DNA from: Clitopilus passeckerianus
Taxonomy: Eukaryota > Basidiomycota > Agaricomycetes > Agaricales > Entolomataceae
NCBI GenBank assembly: GCA_944990035.1
Contig: CALYLX010000112.1
Span: 1,550,001-1,614,000 of the forward strand
Length of the DNA: 64,000 bases
Direction of reading: 5' to 3'
Part shown: positions 12,043-25,055 of the stretch, one piece after another
Position numbering within the stretch: position 1 is the first letter of the stretch
Layout of the letters: every line of letters starts with the position of its first letter
Position numbers and translations under genes: made by a program
The notes under the pieces: model-generated
What the model was told of the DNA's origin: nothing
The model's input: the letters and a program-made list of their open reading frames with translations, nothing else
The model's database searches: none

Positions 12043-12656
12043 AAGGATTACTTATGCCTATATCCATCTTCCTGTATTGCACCCATTCATTTCATTAATC
12101 GCAAAAGCTTTCTGTATGCACCATGAGCGATAGGCTATGACAATCAAAGGCATTCTGAAAACTATTCTGCTTGAGCCTGCGATCTCCCTTCGAGCTTCCC
12201 CGATTGCCTTGAAGACTGAGACGCGTCAGTCGCGTCGATATCGAAATCACTGGCCACAAATTATTCAGATGAATCTAATTTTATTCGGCTTTATACAATC
12301 GTTGGGTTCGAATAACTACAGAATGATAGACATAGTGTTGCAAAGGGGGCTATAACACAGACAACCGATTTGAGTATGCATGAAAAACCTGTACAAATGG
12401 TTAAGAGTCAAATGAATGCCAGGAAAGCGAGAAATGGAATTGTAAAGTGCGAGGTGCAAATACAAGTGTGGAGGAAAGGGAAAGTGTTGTTTGGTATGAG
12501 TATAGATATAGCTGAGGGCAGTTAGATGATGACAGTAAAGGGTGGCAATAGAAGTCAAGAAAAGGGTAGAGTATGGTGGTATATGACGCCAGAGCATCGT
12601 GATTAAAAAGAATGTAGAGACCGGTTTTGACGGAGCAGCTTTTGACATTATACAAT
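12043..12656. other. Intergenic, convergent 3' ends
   Basis: These 614 bases lie between RPS29 (plus) and the PUF gene (minus), which point toward each other. They probably contain both 3' UTRs. The long minus-strand ORF here is a frame shadow of the PUF tail and its UTR. Confidence 0.6.
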
Positions 12657-15600
12657 TTACATTCCATAGCCGAAGCTTGACCTCTGGTAAGGATCGTTCA
12701 TAGAGCCTGGCATGCCTGCACCAGCGAACGAGCCCAGGTTCGCGAAGGAGGTGTTGGAGAAACCGGCACCATGAGAGTGGGAAGGAGAGATGCCGGGAGT
12801 ACCATGGTTGGAATTGCCTTGTAAGACGTAGGAGTCGATCGAGGTAGGCATGGCATGAAGAGGAGATCCAGCGAGGTGTGCCTGGCCAGCGAAGTTTTGT
12901 CCAGGCATCGAATAAAGACCATTCTGCGAGTACACGTCGGCCATGTGGGTTGAGGCATGTGTCGGCCATGGGGACCTCCTAGATGGTTGACGGCACCGGC
13001 TGGAAACCACCACCGAAATGATCCATTTGCTCGCGTTGCAGCTTGTTCTGGATGCGCTTGCCGTACGGTGTGTTGCGGATCAAGGGCAGAATAGGACGAA
13101 TACCGTCCACGAGAAGGGCGCGCTGGTTGGGATCGGCGTAATCAAGCGCAGTCTTGTCACATAGGGTCAGTATGACTTGGCAGAGCTATGAGAACTCTGA
13201 TAGCTTACCTGGACGCAATAGTTGCCATATGAATCCCGCAGCAACTTCTCCAGCCTGGAGCGGTTGAGAAGTTCTTCAATGAGCATCTTCCTCGTTGAGT
13301 GTTCAGCGACTCGAATGCACTAAAACCTGTTAGTAATTATTTGATTGAAGGAAGGAATAATGTGCACCTTTTCGATGACATTGGAGCTGAACTTTTGAAC
13401 AGAGAGAGCACAGACGTTGCCTGCGAACTGACGGATGACGGCATCGCTGAAGCGGTTGTCGTTGAGATCGAGAATATATTGAACAACCTAAGCGATATTA
13501 GCTGTGATCTGCCAAAAAAAAAAATGCAAGAGTGAGACTTACATAGTTGCCATATGGGTCCTGGACAAGGGTCAACGCATTGTAGGTAATCTCGTTCACC
13601 AACTGGACCCGTTGATGATCGGAAGCGTGGTCAATGCAGCGCTGTAAGACGCAGCAGCCGTGACGGTGAGTGGCAACTTCAACGCAGTTGGCGGCGACGG
13701 CGTTATAGATGAACTATATGCGACATAAGCCAAAGTCGAATTAGTGGAGATACTGAAGGCATACCTGGTTGTCCTCTGGTGCCAACTTGTTCAAACACTT
13801 TTGAATAACATGGTTACCATTCAGATCCTTGATGAGGACTACGACATGAAGGCTCAGTGCAACAATGATGGAATGGATCTGGGCATTGTAAGGTCGAACA
13901 TCAGGTTGCTGCTGATGAATGTCAGCAGAATGGGGAGATGAGTACGTGAGTAACATGCCTGTCGCCTAGAAGACAAGAAATCGATCATCTTCTGAACAGC
14001 CCGGGTACCGTGCATGTTAAGAGAGATATTGACGAGGTCTTGTGCCACGGATTCGCAGATCAGGTTGCGCTGGTCGTCGGTTGAGTACTCCAAGAGTTTT
14101 TGGCAGAGATAGTTGCCGAATGGATCTATAAAATGTAAGGAATCGTGGAAAGAACATAGATTTTGACCGTGTACTAACCAGTCATGAGCTCTGCGAAGTG
14201 ACTGAAGGTCTCCTTGAATATCATGTCCCTATGTTCGGGGACACCCTCCTCCAGCTTCTTCTGCAGGTATCGGCAGCCATGCTGGTCTTTGCAAAGCGCA
14301 GGGATCTCTCCTTGAAGGTCCTCCAAGCGAGTGCCAGTGAAGCGGTTGACTAATGAAACATAAATCAGAAACAATGGGAATCATGACTGAAGAACAGACG
14401 CATACATTCACGATCCATGTCTCCACGCTTGTGCTTCTGCCCGTGCAAACCATTCATTTTCTCAGCGTTCACGCCATTGTTGCGCCCAGGAATTCCCAGC
14501 CCGTAACGAGAACCGTTGTGGTGATAAAGCGCAGTGGAACCGGTGGTACCGCTTGAGGGTCCATTCGGACTGGAACCGTTGGCTTCATATCCGAAGTCAT
14601 TGAACTTGTTCGATCCAAGGCCGCCGTTGACCCCGTAAACGGAGTCCATTCCATAATGCTGAAGGCGCCATTTTAATGACAGGACAGATCATACCCGAAA
14701 AGGCGAAACTTACCTCATCGGTGCCGGTGGGAGAAACAGAGCTGAAGGAGACGGTAGATCCGTTTTGTGGCGCCCTCGACAAAGAAGCACCCAAATCAGT
14801 CGCGAGAGCATTCCCTTCAATTGGAGAACGAGCATTCAAGGAATGACTATCAGGAGTATGAGGAGTTCCAGCAGACTTGAGGTGACCGGAGGTATTAGGA
14901 CCGCCTGTCAGTGGCGTGGCAGGCACAGAACGAGCTGCGGCACTGATATTATCCAAAAGTGCATGGGGGAACCACGACGGGAGATGGGACTCGGGAGGTG
15001 GGATTGACTCGAGCCTTGGGATAACTGTTGAATGAGTGGCGTTGCCGAAGCTGAAACGGAACCCAGTTTGCCTGGTTGGAGGTCTTCAGTTGGAACTTGA
15101 AGAGTCAGATTCGGGTTGGTGACAATTCGTCGGTCGGCTCGGGATGAGATACCGTCAGGGCCGCGTGTGACAAATTGTGGCCACTCAGAAGGTGATTTCT
15201 CGCGGGTTTCCAAACCACGGAAGTTGGACCTTGGTGAGGCTTGAGAAATATGAGCGAGATCGAGAGCTGCCGAAGACGTTGTAACCTGAGTAAAAGAATG
15301 AGGAGATGAGGTGAAGTGGTGATGGAAAGTTTTCATACCCTGTTGGAAGGATACGGTGCATGGTACTTGTCATCATCTGAAGTGGGCAAATGACGCATCG
15401 CGTCTGTCACAATCATGTCAACGAAAATGGGGAAGACGAAGGTCGACGGAACTCACTGTGCATTTCCTGATCTAACTGCTCATCCAACAACATGCCAGCA
15501 TTATAGGTACTCGCATACTTAGCACCTTCATCACCGTAACGAGAGTTGCTCCTGGTGAGATTGGGACCAGAGATGGAGGGAGGAACAGGAGAGGCACGGT

Positions 15601-16317
15601 TCGACTGGTCACCAATAAGAGACAGGTTGTGGAGGTGACTGGCAATCTCCTCGTCATGGCTGCTAGTCGAAGTGCGACGGCTGGCGGGCATGCTTCGCGC
15701 ACCAACTCGAGCGAATCCACCGTTGGTGTTGGCGACGGACGGGATTTCAGGGGACAAGTTGACCGAAGGGGCGTAGGTGACAGATTTCCTCTTGTCGGCA
15801 GCGGACCCGACTGCCTTGAGGAGGGACTCGGCATCTACAGAATGAGGGACTCGGCCCATTCGAGGGAGCCCAGCTTCTCCACTGAGGACGGCGTTGATGC
15901 GAGGAGGGGTCGTGGGGGCAGACACAGCGAAGCCGGCACTGTTGGCGTCGTAGGGGATAGCAAGGAGTTCTTGGGCCTGCTGCTGCTCGAGAGCACGCAT
16001 TTGGTCCTCAAAAATTTTGCGTTGAATGAGACGTTGACGTTCATGCTCGATTCGCTTGAGTTCGACACGCTGGATACAGATGATCAGTATATGAGGTGTA
16101 TGAGTGAAATGGAGACTCACAGCCGACATATCCGGCATATTACTTCCGAGCCTCGCAGCCTAGCAGAACCAGATGAGTTATCGACGTAGTGAATAGATTA
16201 GGAACTGCATACAGAGTCAGCAAGATCCAAAAAGGCCGGTGGACTTTGCTTCCTCTCGTCAGAGGTCGAACGGTGATTATTAGTAGAATTCATAGAATTT
16301 TCCATAGACACATTCAT
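12657..16317 (-). CDS. PUF (Pumilio) RNA-binding protein
   Basis: Start MNVSMENSMNSTNNHRST splices to a short exon (AARLGSNMPDMSA) and then RVELKRIEHERQRLIQRKIF, a Gln/Glu-rich helix. A long Ser/Asn-rich disordered region follows. PUF repeats occupy about 14370 down to 13030, for example GEIPALCKDQHGCRYLQKKL, PFGNYLCQKLLEYSTDDQ, VNISLNMHGTRAVQKMIDF and NTPYGKRIQNKLQREQMDHF, whose helices contact one base each in 3' UTR targets. Several introns lie between repeats. The frame holding the repeats meets TAG at 12979-12981, just after GGGFQPVPSTI. A second frame then reads HMADVYSQNGLYSMPGQNF and on to GYGM and TAA at 12657, with protein-like composition. I therefore extend the gene to 12657 and flag a frame break. 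Confidence 0.87.
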
Positions 16318-17513
16318 GTTGGTAACGAGTTATTCCAAGGCAGTGAACGAGAGAATTTTTTTCCGAAAACGACGTGGAGAAGGCTCGAAAGTACCTTGAG
16401 AAAGACGTAAGGATAAGATTGACCGTTGAGCGTCTAAGCCACGACTCACCACGAAGTAACACTTCGAGTTAGACTGAAAAGACTGTTGATACAAAATTCG
16501 GCTGATAGCTATTGGAGGTCAGAGGACAAGAAGTCGAGCATGCAACAGATGCTGACCCTTTTATATATACTCCGTTTCGAGGAGAATAGTTGTACAACAA
16601 GTTGGACAGAGAGGGAGGTTAATATATGGGGTCAGTGAGAGCCAGAGCGGCCAGGGTCCATAAACTCTAACCACCGGCAATGTCCTCAAATTTTCAACTT
16701 CCGGTCCCTGTCGTTACCCTTGAAAATATTTTGCATTTCACAGTTCTAGTCTCTACAATTCAATCCCGAAGTAATAGTTCAACGTAAACTTTGAGATCGA
16801 CGTTGTCTTCTCTTAATTATGTCCCTAATATCATTGACTTTCAATGAGATTCCCGTCCGTACAGTAGCCATTTCATTATCTCCGGCCTCAGGAAGCTTCA
16901 TGCACCTTTGGAGTGGTAAAGATGTCGTTGCCATCTACGACGGCGAAGTGGAGAGAAACGTGTCCCAAAATTCAATACATACGCCCACAGGTCACTATCA
17001 AGACAGGGGCTGCGTCAAACCGGTTCTTTCCACCCCTTCTTGTCAGCACTCTTCGCAGAGGAACAACCTGGGTAAGCATGCATCGGAATTGCCCATACGT
17101 AAATCAGTCATGATTAACCAGGCTTTGCCGTGTCGTCCCAACGACGAGCCTACCATCATCGCACGGAGTGAGTGTTACCACAACTTGGGTCAGGCCTCTG
17201 CTGTAAACGCCGTCTGCGCATCAAACCCAAGGAAAAGGCGCGCACGGTGATGATGCTGAATCATACCACTCTTCCGACTAATCACTTGGAAGTGGATATT
17301 AAGCATTGACAGGTCCAGAGGTACATCCTGCCGCCAGGCGCGTAAGCTTTTAAGCTACCCTAATTCAGAACCTTCGCGATTTGCCTGACAGAAAATCGCG
17401 CCACGCCATCATCCCAATTCAGTTAGCTGGCAGAAAGTGACAACCCAGAGCACCTTTTTTGGATGCTTGAATTCAATCAGGTGAACAAATGTGAGGCCGA
17501 AATTCCATTGCAT
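16318..17513. promoter_or_regulatory. Upstream region of the PUF gene
   Basis: About 1.2 kb between the PUF start and the end of the UVRAG-like gene, both on the minus strand. Such a long 5' region suits a regulated RNA-binding protein with a spliced 5' UTR, but no specific site was identified. A 143-codon plus-strand ORF inside it has no recognisable content. Confidence 0.4.
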
Positions 17514-20500
17514 CTATTTAACTGGAGGTAACGGAGAGGACACAACACGACCCTCTGACGAATCAACGTGCCGCTCCCCTTTCTCGGTATCTTCAACCGT
17601 CTCGCCAATACTCTTGGGTGCTTCTTGAGCAGTCGACGTATCCCGAGCAACTCCAGAAATAGTCTTCCGATCCTCATCATCGTCTTGTTCGGACCCCTCT
17701 ATTACCACCTCAGGCGTCGCTTGGGGTTCTTCGGCCAGGTGATCTTCTGAAGGGTCGACCGCCTCGCTCGGGCCTTCCACCTCAATAGTCGGGACAGGCG
17801 AAGGTTGGCGAGTCCGAAAGAAGCTGGTTAGAGGCGAGAACGTAAGAAACGCTCTACTTTTCCTAGCCGTGTCGATAATCGTAGCCGTTGGCGTGGTCGA
17901 AACGGTTGGAGTCGTCGATCCACTCGCAGGTGGCGTATTAGACACAGTCACTGAATGCAAACCTTGCTCGGTTTCCGCTGTGGGAGTCTTGGGTTCCTGG
18001 GCATCGTCCGACTCCTCGCTGTCACTAGAAACATCTTCCTGCTCGACTTGTGATGCCATTGACAATGGAGAATCGATGCGAGGTGGCCTACTGGATTGCC
18101 AATTTGTCAGAAGAATGTCCATTTCCGAACAGAATCCTGCAGCTTACTGGATCTCGGCGCATTCACCGCTAGTCAGTGTTAGTAAGAGATTCTTGAGATT
18201 GGCAAGTGTATGCCGCATATCCAGCGCCCGAAGATCACGCTCTGACATGAGCTGCAGAGACAAAGCAGTCAGAGCAAGCGCGGATAGAAAAGCAACGGAC
18301 ATACCATCTCGATATCTTTATTTAGGAGATAAACACCATACTCAAACCGATAAGCATCGACTCCTTTGGAAAACAAAGGGAAGCTGTCGACATTTTGTTA
18401 AGCATGTCAAGGACAAAGTAAAGATGACAAAATCTTACACCCTCGGCCCAACCATGGTTGAAATAGCATCTCTGATCAGACTTCGGCTCCCAACACAAGT
18501 GATGGGATAGACAAGGCCTTGGCCGAGATAGGCAGCCATGAGCTGGACGAGTTGAGCAGCATATCCCAGGGATGTTGCGACGACATCTTCTGTTATTTCC
18601 TTGTGGAGTGGTAGGCTCAAAGGTGGTGCTGGGTCAGTGGCTGCCAGAGGGATAGGCAGCGGCACATCGAGGATGGTGAATAGTAGGTCAGGTGGGGAGA
18701 AGAGCTCGATTGGGTAGATGGAGGAAAGTATGGAGAGTAATGTAGTTCGAGTGGGTGCCACTCGCCCTTGTAGGGAAGAAAGATTACACCTGTGTTCCAT
18801 GAATCAGCTGCCTGCGGATGCAAACCGAGAACACGAACCTCTCCTGGTTGAGTTCTTCGTCCGTTAGTAGCTCCTCGTCGTAGTCCGCGTGGAGTTGTTC
18901 CCCAGCGACGTATAACGTCTCTCTTCGTCTTCGGATATCTTCTGATTTAGCCGCTATCGAGGCTCGTACTTTAGAAAACGGGGTGAGCCTCCGTGTATGA
19001 CACTACAGGTGAAAACCCACATTTATCCATGTCACTCAGGACCTGCTTATGGTTCTCTCTGATTTCATCTATGCGTGCTTCACGTTCTGAAATATCTCGG
19101 CGCTGCTTTGTTGGTTAGCGATAATTCAGCGGGGCGGCAATGGTGACAATACCTACCTTAGCAAACGTGCCATCAGCTTCAACCAAAGAGTCAATCCTGC
19201 CAACAACGTCCGCCAGAGACCCCTCTTCCTCTGATATACAAGCATGTATATTCGCCAGCCTAATTAACGTCAACGTCATTTATCGTTTGGTCATGGTGTA
19301 ACAATAACTGACCTTAGAAGTTCCTGATAATTCGCCGTCTTGACATTATCGGCATCCTCAGTCCCTGGAGGTCCATTCTCTCTAGTTTTCCTCATCCGCC
19401 TTCTTGAAACCGCCACCGGCGTCGTCGTAGCCTCAGAAAGATCTGAGGTCCCAGTAGGCATATTGTCCCCAGCCTGCTTGACTTTCCGTAACTCAGACTC
19501 CGGGTCTGATGTATACCCAACTGACGGGGTTTCTGACCTACTCAACCGAAGTTGCGAGGATAAGCAGAATGTTCGGTTCGGAGGCGATAGTGTAACTAAA
19601 AGTGAGTTTGACGGGAGAGATGCAGGCTGAAAGTAGGGGATCGTGAGTATACTGGAACCGGTCTCGTGAAAGTAAGAATCTTACATCGTCTTCCAGCGGA
19701 ACCAGTGCGTTCAAATCAACATCCCATTCATCCAAAAGTTTCCAATCCTGTGACCTAATATCTGAGATATCCGCTTCCTTCTCCTTGCCTTTGCGACTCA
19801 TTTCGGGCCGGGTATATTGGCTGACGTTTGCCCATAATTCTATCTTGACCTTGTCTCCTCCTAGGTCTGCTTCGTCCTCGATTTGCGAGGCAACGTCCAG
19901 TGAGAATGAGGGGTTGGTGGACGGCCGGTGGACCGATGAAAAGTACATTGATCGTGTGGGCGAGGGTGAGGGTGAGGGTTCCAGTGTGGGACGAGGACTT
20001 TTCGCTGGAGGTGCGGGTGAGCGAGTGGCAGGTGACTTCGAGTCTCCGTTGGCTCGTAGGGAGGAGGTTGAACCTGATCTTGTGTGAGGTGAGACTGCCT
20101 TTATCGTCCCGCGAGATCCCGCAACAGTTCCACGTCTCGCCATTGGTTTGGCAGATTCTCTGTTCGACAAAGGGAATTAGCGGTGGGCTTTCTTGCATCA
20201 CCATTCTCAGCAGCTTTAGAGCCGCTGAATGACGACTTCATGCGAGGAGAGGTTGGCGGAGTGGATAATGAGGGCTTTGACTCAGTAGTGGGCGGTTTCT
20301 TAGAGCGGGGAATTGACACAGCGACGAAGGTTTCCACCAGTCTTGATTTGATAACTTTCTCGAGGGAGGCCTGAGAGTTATCGGGAAAGAAGGCACTGAA
20401 TGGGGTGCTCAAACTACCAGACGAGTAGGTCGCACTATTTGAGAGCGCAGATACTCGTGAACTGACGGAAGCCATTGAACTGGTGCGTGCCCGGTATGGC

Positions 20501-20517
20501 CTATGGTTTAGGTTCAC
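17514..20517 (-). CDS. UVRAG/Vps38-like PI3-kinase complex II subunit
   Basis: The N-terminal part is Ser/Pro-rich and disordered. A C2-like stretch follows: DWKLLDEWDVDLNALVPLED spliced to PASLPSNSLLVTLSPPN. A coiled-coil region includes ANIHACISEEGSLADVVGRI, KRRDISEREARIDEIRENH and HADYDEELLTDEELNQER. The BARA-like C-terminal domain is clear: TSLGYAAQLVQLMAAYLGQG, LVYPITCVGSRSLIRDAIST, FPLFSKGVDAYRFEYGVYLL and NKDIEMLMSERDLRALDMRH. These match UVRAG/Atg14-family subunits that pair with Beclin/Vps30 in the Vps34 lipid kinase. The C2 plus coiled coil layout fits UVRAG/Vps38 better than Atg14, so endosomal sorting and autophagosome maturation are the likely roles. The frame stays open upstream to about 20745, so the true start may lie beyond 20517. 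A long acidic tail ends VVSSPLPPVK. Confidence 0.8.
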
Positions 20518-21198
20518 GGAAGAAGTAGATTTCTGGCGAGAAAGGCCATCGTTCTCAACAGAGAAACTGACTCTGGAAGTGGACGGTCGGCCAGTTGCCG
20601 CTTCATCCTCGCGTATCGCATCCTCTGATTTATGGCTCTTGGTGGTTCTCGCGGAGGTTGTTGATATTCGTCGAGAGCGTTTCCGAGTTAGGGTGACATC
20701 CAGGTCGTCAGATAGGTTTCCTAAGCTTGTAACATTTGGCTTTCTGCAGGTTGGGTGAGAGCAGAAGCCAATGCATCTCGTGCCGGAAAGAGTGTCAAGT
20801 TACGGATTTGGACAGCCGTAATGTGTCGTATGCGTCGCTGCAGGCACAATTAAAATTCGCATTCGAACAGAAGAGAAGGGACGAACTTGAGTCAAATTTG
20901 AATCCTCACAATAACTGAGGGTGGACGGATTCGAGGCCATGGACGGAGACAGGCCGGGTCCTGAGACGGAATGGCGCCTGCAACCCCGAGAATGATGGAA
21001 TTCTCCTGCAACAGAGCTTAGATGCGCCTTTATCGTTCAAAGACTGATTGAACTCACCTCACAGGCCAGAGATATGAGTAACTCTGGGCTGGGACCGACG
21101 AGCAACACTAGAGTATGATGCAGGAACTCTGTTTGCCACTGTGTTGCCGACAAGTCCTGTAGCCTTTCTCCATTCATCGACATTCAACTTGGACTATC
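20518..21198. other. Divergent upstream region
   Basis: This segment separates the UVRAG-like gene (minus) from the coiled-coil gene (plus). The part from about 20520 to 20745 reads open in the UVRAG frame, with basic Ser/Arg-rich sequence such as RKRSRRISTTSARTTKSHKS, and may be a first coding exon. The rest is taken as promoter. Confidence 0.45.
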
Positions 21199-22755
21199 AT
21201 GCCTCCTAAACCTCGGCCAGTGTTCAGCACAACAGACGCGACGACGAAGGATGCCATGGAATCAAAGCTCATGCCCCCTCCTCCTCCTCCTAACCCACCA
21301 ACTTCTCGCGTAATTCTTGAACCGGAAGCAAATGCACTGGCCAACTGTTTGAAGGTAGGGTTTCCTCCATTAGACCTCATATGCTTTCTGGATCTGACTA
21401 GAAGACATAGAACGCAGCTATCAAAACCGGCCAGATATACAGCTTCTTTGCAGATACACATAGGCTGTAAGCTGCCCGTATTTCCCGTGCAGCTCAGGAC
21501 TCACTCAATTTCGAAGTGGCATTCAGGCTCATGCTCCCAAACCACCACGTTCCTTGACAGCCTCCTTAGGAAGGGAGATAGAGAAGTATGACCAGATTGT
21601 CGATGCTATGGAGGCACATCTTGTGAGTACTCTAATTCACCATAACTAATTAGAACACAGCCTAATGTCCTAAAAGAACAGGGCCATCGCTGTTCTACAA
21701 CGCGATCTCGAGCGAGAGGAACTACGAATAAAACAAGCAGCTGATGCAGCCCTTGCTGCAAAATCTGGCTCATTTTCTCCTACTTCCAAAGATATCCCTG
21801 TACCTCCAATCGAAGGAACTCCCAAGCAGGATGCCGCTCCGCTTCCAACTCCTAGCACCTCTCCCCGGCCATCTTCCTCCGCTGGACCATCCCGTCGACC
21901 ATCTGCAATCTCTATATCCTCCCTCCATCGCCCAGCAGTCCCCTTGAAGTTAGACTTGTCCTCTTCAGCGCTTCGCCTAAATCCTGAAGAAGCTGCAGCG
22001 ATGTTCTCGAGTGGCCTGGCGTCCCCAGTCACTCTCGCCCCCAAATCGGCACGGCCTATTGGTCCTAATGAATTCCTCCGGAACTCATGGCTGCATTCGT
22101 TGCCTCGAATCCCAGTCTAAACGAACGACCGGTCGATATAGACCTAACCATCGGAGAGCAGGACCCAGCTCCAGTCACCACCACAGAAGGAAAGCTCGCA
22201 GACGTTGGGAGCTCTGCCGATAAGCCTATTGAACTTGACCTGGACAGCATGGATATCGATATGGATATGGACATGACAGATCTCTTCGGGGACGCTGCTG
22301 AATCCGGAACAACGAGCGCAAGTGAAACGGATGCCATGAATGACCTTTTCAGCGCGAACGTAGGACTGTTAGGCGAGAGCAGCAACAGCGTGAAGGCAGA
22401 GGCATTCGACACAAATAACACAGATGATCTATTTGCATCGCTTGGTGTCACGGGAGGTTCGCAAGACGTTCAGCCGATGAAAGATGGCAACAGCGATGCT
22501 CAAACCGCACCTTCTCCAAACACGTTGCTCGCTAGCTTTGCAGCGGGTGACGGGGCGCTCAATATCGCCGACCAGAACTCAAATCCGGGGGCCTTCGATA
22601 TCAACAACTTGGATTTCGGCAGTCTAAGTCCCAGTTTCTTCAACGCTGCTGGCGATTCAGACATGAAGTTCATGGACATGGATTTCTTAAGTGTAGGAGC
22701 CGGCGGGCCGAGTGAGGAGGTGACAGTGGAGAAAAAGGCAGAGGAAACCTCATAA
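21199..22755 (+). CDS. Acidic coiled-coil nuclear-type protein (possible Mediator subunit)
   Basis: Start MPPKPRPVFSTTDATTKDAM, then a proline run. Removing introns gives NCLK joined to NAAIKTGQIYSFFADTHR, then APKPPRSLTASLGREIEKYD, QIVDAMEAHL and LRAIAVLQRDLEREELRIKQ, a helical coiled coil. A Ser/Pro linker follows. The second half is strongly acidic, with VDIDLTIGEQD, IELDLDSMDIDMDMDMTDLF and repeated DDLF/NDLF motifs, ending VEKKAEETS. The helical bundle plus acidic low-complexity tail is reminiscent of fungal Mediator tail subunits (Med2/Med3 type), but this is resemblance only. The frame must shift near 22070 to join the two halves. Confidence is high that a gene is here and low for its function. 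Confidence 0.6.
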
Positions 22756-23204
22756 TGTCCGGATTCCCATTGGGCCCGACAGGCCATACTGTGATTTTGT
22801 ATTAGCCTACCAACCAATGAAACCATTTTGATAAAAACCTTGAACGCGGTGGACAATCGTGACATGAACCCTTCAAACCAGATATATATAGGCGTTCAAT
22901 CCTTCCATATTTGTGATCATCATCTCCTTGCAGCCTTGCGACCATGTGCAGCGATACTGCAAACGTTCACTCAAGCGACTTATCGTCTTTGACCTTGTGA
23001 TCTTCATTGTTACGATGTGGCAGTATCTCCACTTCATTGACCATGCGATCAATACCAGCGACATGGACAACGTGGGTGTAGCTTCTTGAACATGATTAAC
23101 TGCCGTTTGATAGGGCAGACCTGAGTTGTCAGTGGAGGTGCTCGGACGAATCCTAGCATATAAAGAGGGGGCACAAATGTCTCTAAAGCACCAGCTGGTT
23201 CAGC
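22756..23204. other. Intergenic, 449 bases
   Basis: Between the coiled-coil gene and the S1/P1 nuclease, same strand. No credible ORF or repeat. A TATA-like stretch (gcatataaagagggg, about 23156-23170) lies about 40 bases before the nuclease start and may be its core promoter. Confidence 0.5.
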
Positions 23205-24754
23205 ATGAAATCGTACGGTGCCCTCGGTGCTCTTCTCTTCTCCGCTTCCTCCGTATATGGGTGGGGTGCTAGTGGGCATCAAGCAGTTGGGTGAGTTGTA
23301 CTGCTTTGAGTGCGATCCAAGCCCGGTTGTTGACACTGTTCATATAGATATGTTGCTATGCAGGTTTGAACTAGAGGTTATGTTGCCTCCAATCATGTTG
23401 ATCATCGTCGTCTCGTAGTTCCTTGCTCCGAAGGCGTTGAGCTTCGTCAAATCCTCTCTGGGTTCCACTTACTCTTCATCCCTCGGCCCTGCCGCAACTG
23501 TTAGTTCACCCATCCTTCGCCTTCAAGTCTGGGATCCTGATCTTTCTTCTAGTGGGCAGATGAAATCAAATCTCAGAAGGCTTATGCCTGGTCATCTGAA
23601 CTGCACTACGTTGACGCGGAGGGTGAGTCCAACATCCCAACCCGATACCGACCACTAACAGTCACCATACCTCATAGACAACCCACCAACGTCATGCTCC
23701 GTCTCCGAGACTCGCGATTGTGCTAATGGCAAATGCATTCGTATGTCAATCCCACTTTCCAGATCAGCTTGAGGGAACAGGGAGTGAACCATTCTATAGT
23801 TACCGCGATCGCAAATTATACCACCCGTGTCGTCGACACCAGCCTTTCTGCGGCTCAACGCCAAGAGGCTCTCAAGTTCCTTGGTACGTCTTCATTCCAT
23901 TTTGTCATCGTTTCTGAGCAAACACATTAACATGTCCGGGATAGATCATGTTCGTGATTTTGATGCTTGGGTCCCTACCCTCTCTTGCTCATTGCAGTTT
24001 TTCAGTTCATCGGAGATATCGGTCAACCCCTTCATGTCGAGGCACTCGAAGTCGGCGGTAACGATATCAGCGTCAAATGCAGCGGCTCTACATCGAACTT
24101 GCATTCAGTCTGGGGTACGTGTGCCAGAAGGGACGTGCGTTGGGATAATCCTGACTCCTACTTCCAGACTCTGGCATGATCAACAAACTAATTTCAGCGA
24201 ACTATGGTAACTCTGTCACAACCTGGGCGAACACTCTTGCTACTCGTATCAAGGTATAATAGATGCATGCTCCTATTCAGAAGCAAAATTGTAATTGACC
24301 ACCTTAAAGTCCGGCACATACCAATCCTCTGCCGCCTCCTGGATCTCTTGCTCTTCAACTACGACCCCAGCTCGCCGCGAAATTGCCGACGATATCACTG
24401 ACCTTCTTGGCGCTCGTGCAGCAACCGCAATAACACCTCTCAAATGCCCACTCGTGTGGGCGGCCGACTCCAACTCATATGACTGCGTAAGGATGACAGG
24501 TCTAATCCCAAAAACCTACACTGACACTGTAACCTGACTATAGTCATACGTCTTCAGCTATTCTAGTGGCTCCGATCTCTGCACTTCCAGCTACTATACC
24601 GGCGCCGTCCCGATTGTAAGTTACCACATCTATGTCATAGATCTTCACTCATGCGGGTCGTTTTACTTAGATTGAGAGCCAGATCGCAAAACAAGGCTAT
24701 CGCCTGGCAGCTTGGCTGAACGTGTTGTTCGATGGTGCTACCAACCTTCCCTGA
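23205..24754 (+). CDS. Secreted S1/P1-type zinc nuclease
   Basis: The signal peptide MKSYGALGALLFSASSVYG is followed by WGASGHQAVG; cleavage before the tryptophan exposes the N-terminal Trp that chelates zinc in this family. Other ligands are present after splicing: D in WADEIK, H in SSELHYVDAE, H and D in DHFIGDIGQPLH, the H ending that motif, and H and D in NLHSVWDTGMI. The chain ends AAWLNVLFDGATNLP. These enzymes degrade single-stranded DNA and RNA extracellularly. The usual IHQ within the HFIGDIHQ motif is IGQ here; that residue is not a zinc ligand in P1 nuclease. About eight short introns are inferred. Length near 300 residues is normal for the family. Confidence 0.9.
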
Positions 24755-25055
24755 GAAAGATTATGCTCGATGTTCCATAGCCAATACACTTGCTCCTCAA
24801 TAAACATTATTCCTTTCCCCGTTACAGTTGCTTAAGATAAGCGCCCAGTAGGGAAACCCCCGTCGGACCGTCCGCGAGCAGTTCACATCAATCTTCCTTT
24901 CGGTTAACCTCAATCCACCACATGCTTCTCCCTAGTTCACGAGTTGAAAACCCGAATGAACTTCATATGGTCCGGAAGGATAAGGGCCTACTCTGCTCTT
25001 ACTACCACCACCGCTCACAAAGAACAGAGGACATAGCTCTGCTCATCACCTTGCA
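24755..25055. other. Intergenic, 301 bases
   Basis: Between the nuclease and the PNGase A-like gene, same strand. Nothing beyond ordinary 3' UTR and promoter sequence was seen. Confidence 0.55.

Noticed and set aside
12316..12969. 217-codon minus-strand ORF
   Set aside because: It is an out-of-frame shadow of the PUF C-terminal tail and its 3' UTR.
16819..17250. 143-codon plus-strand ORF upstream of the PUF gene
   Set aside because: No domain, no coding-like conservation cue, and it lies in the presumed PUF promoter and 5' UTR region. Kept as intergenic.
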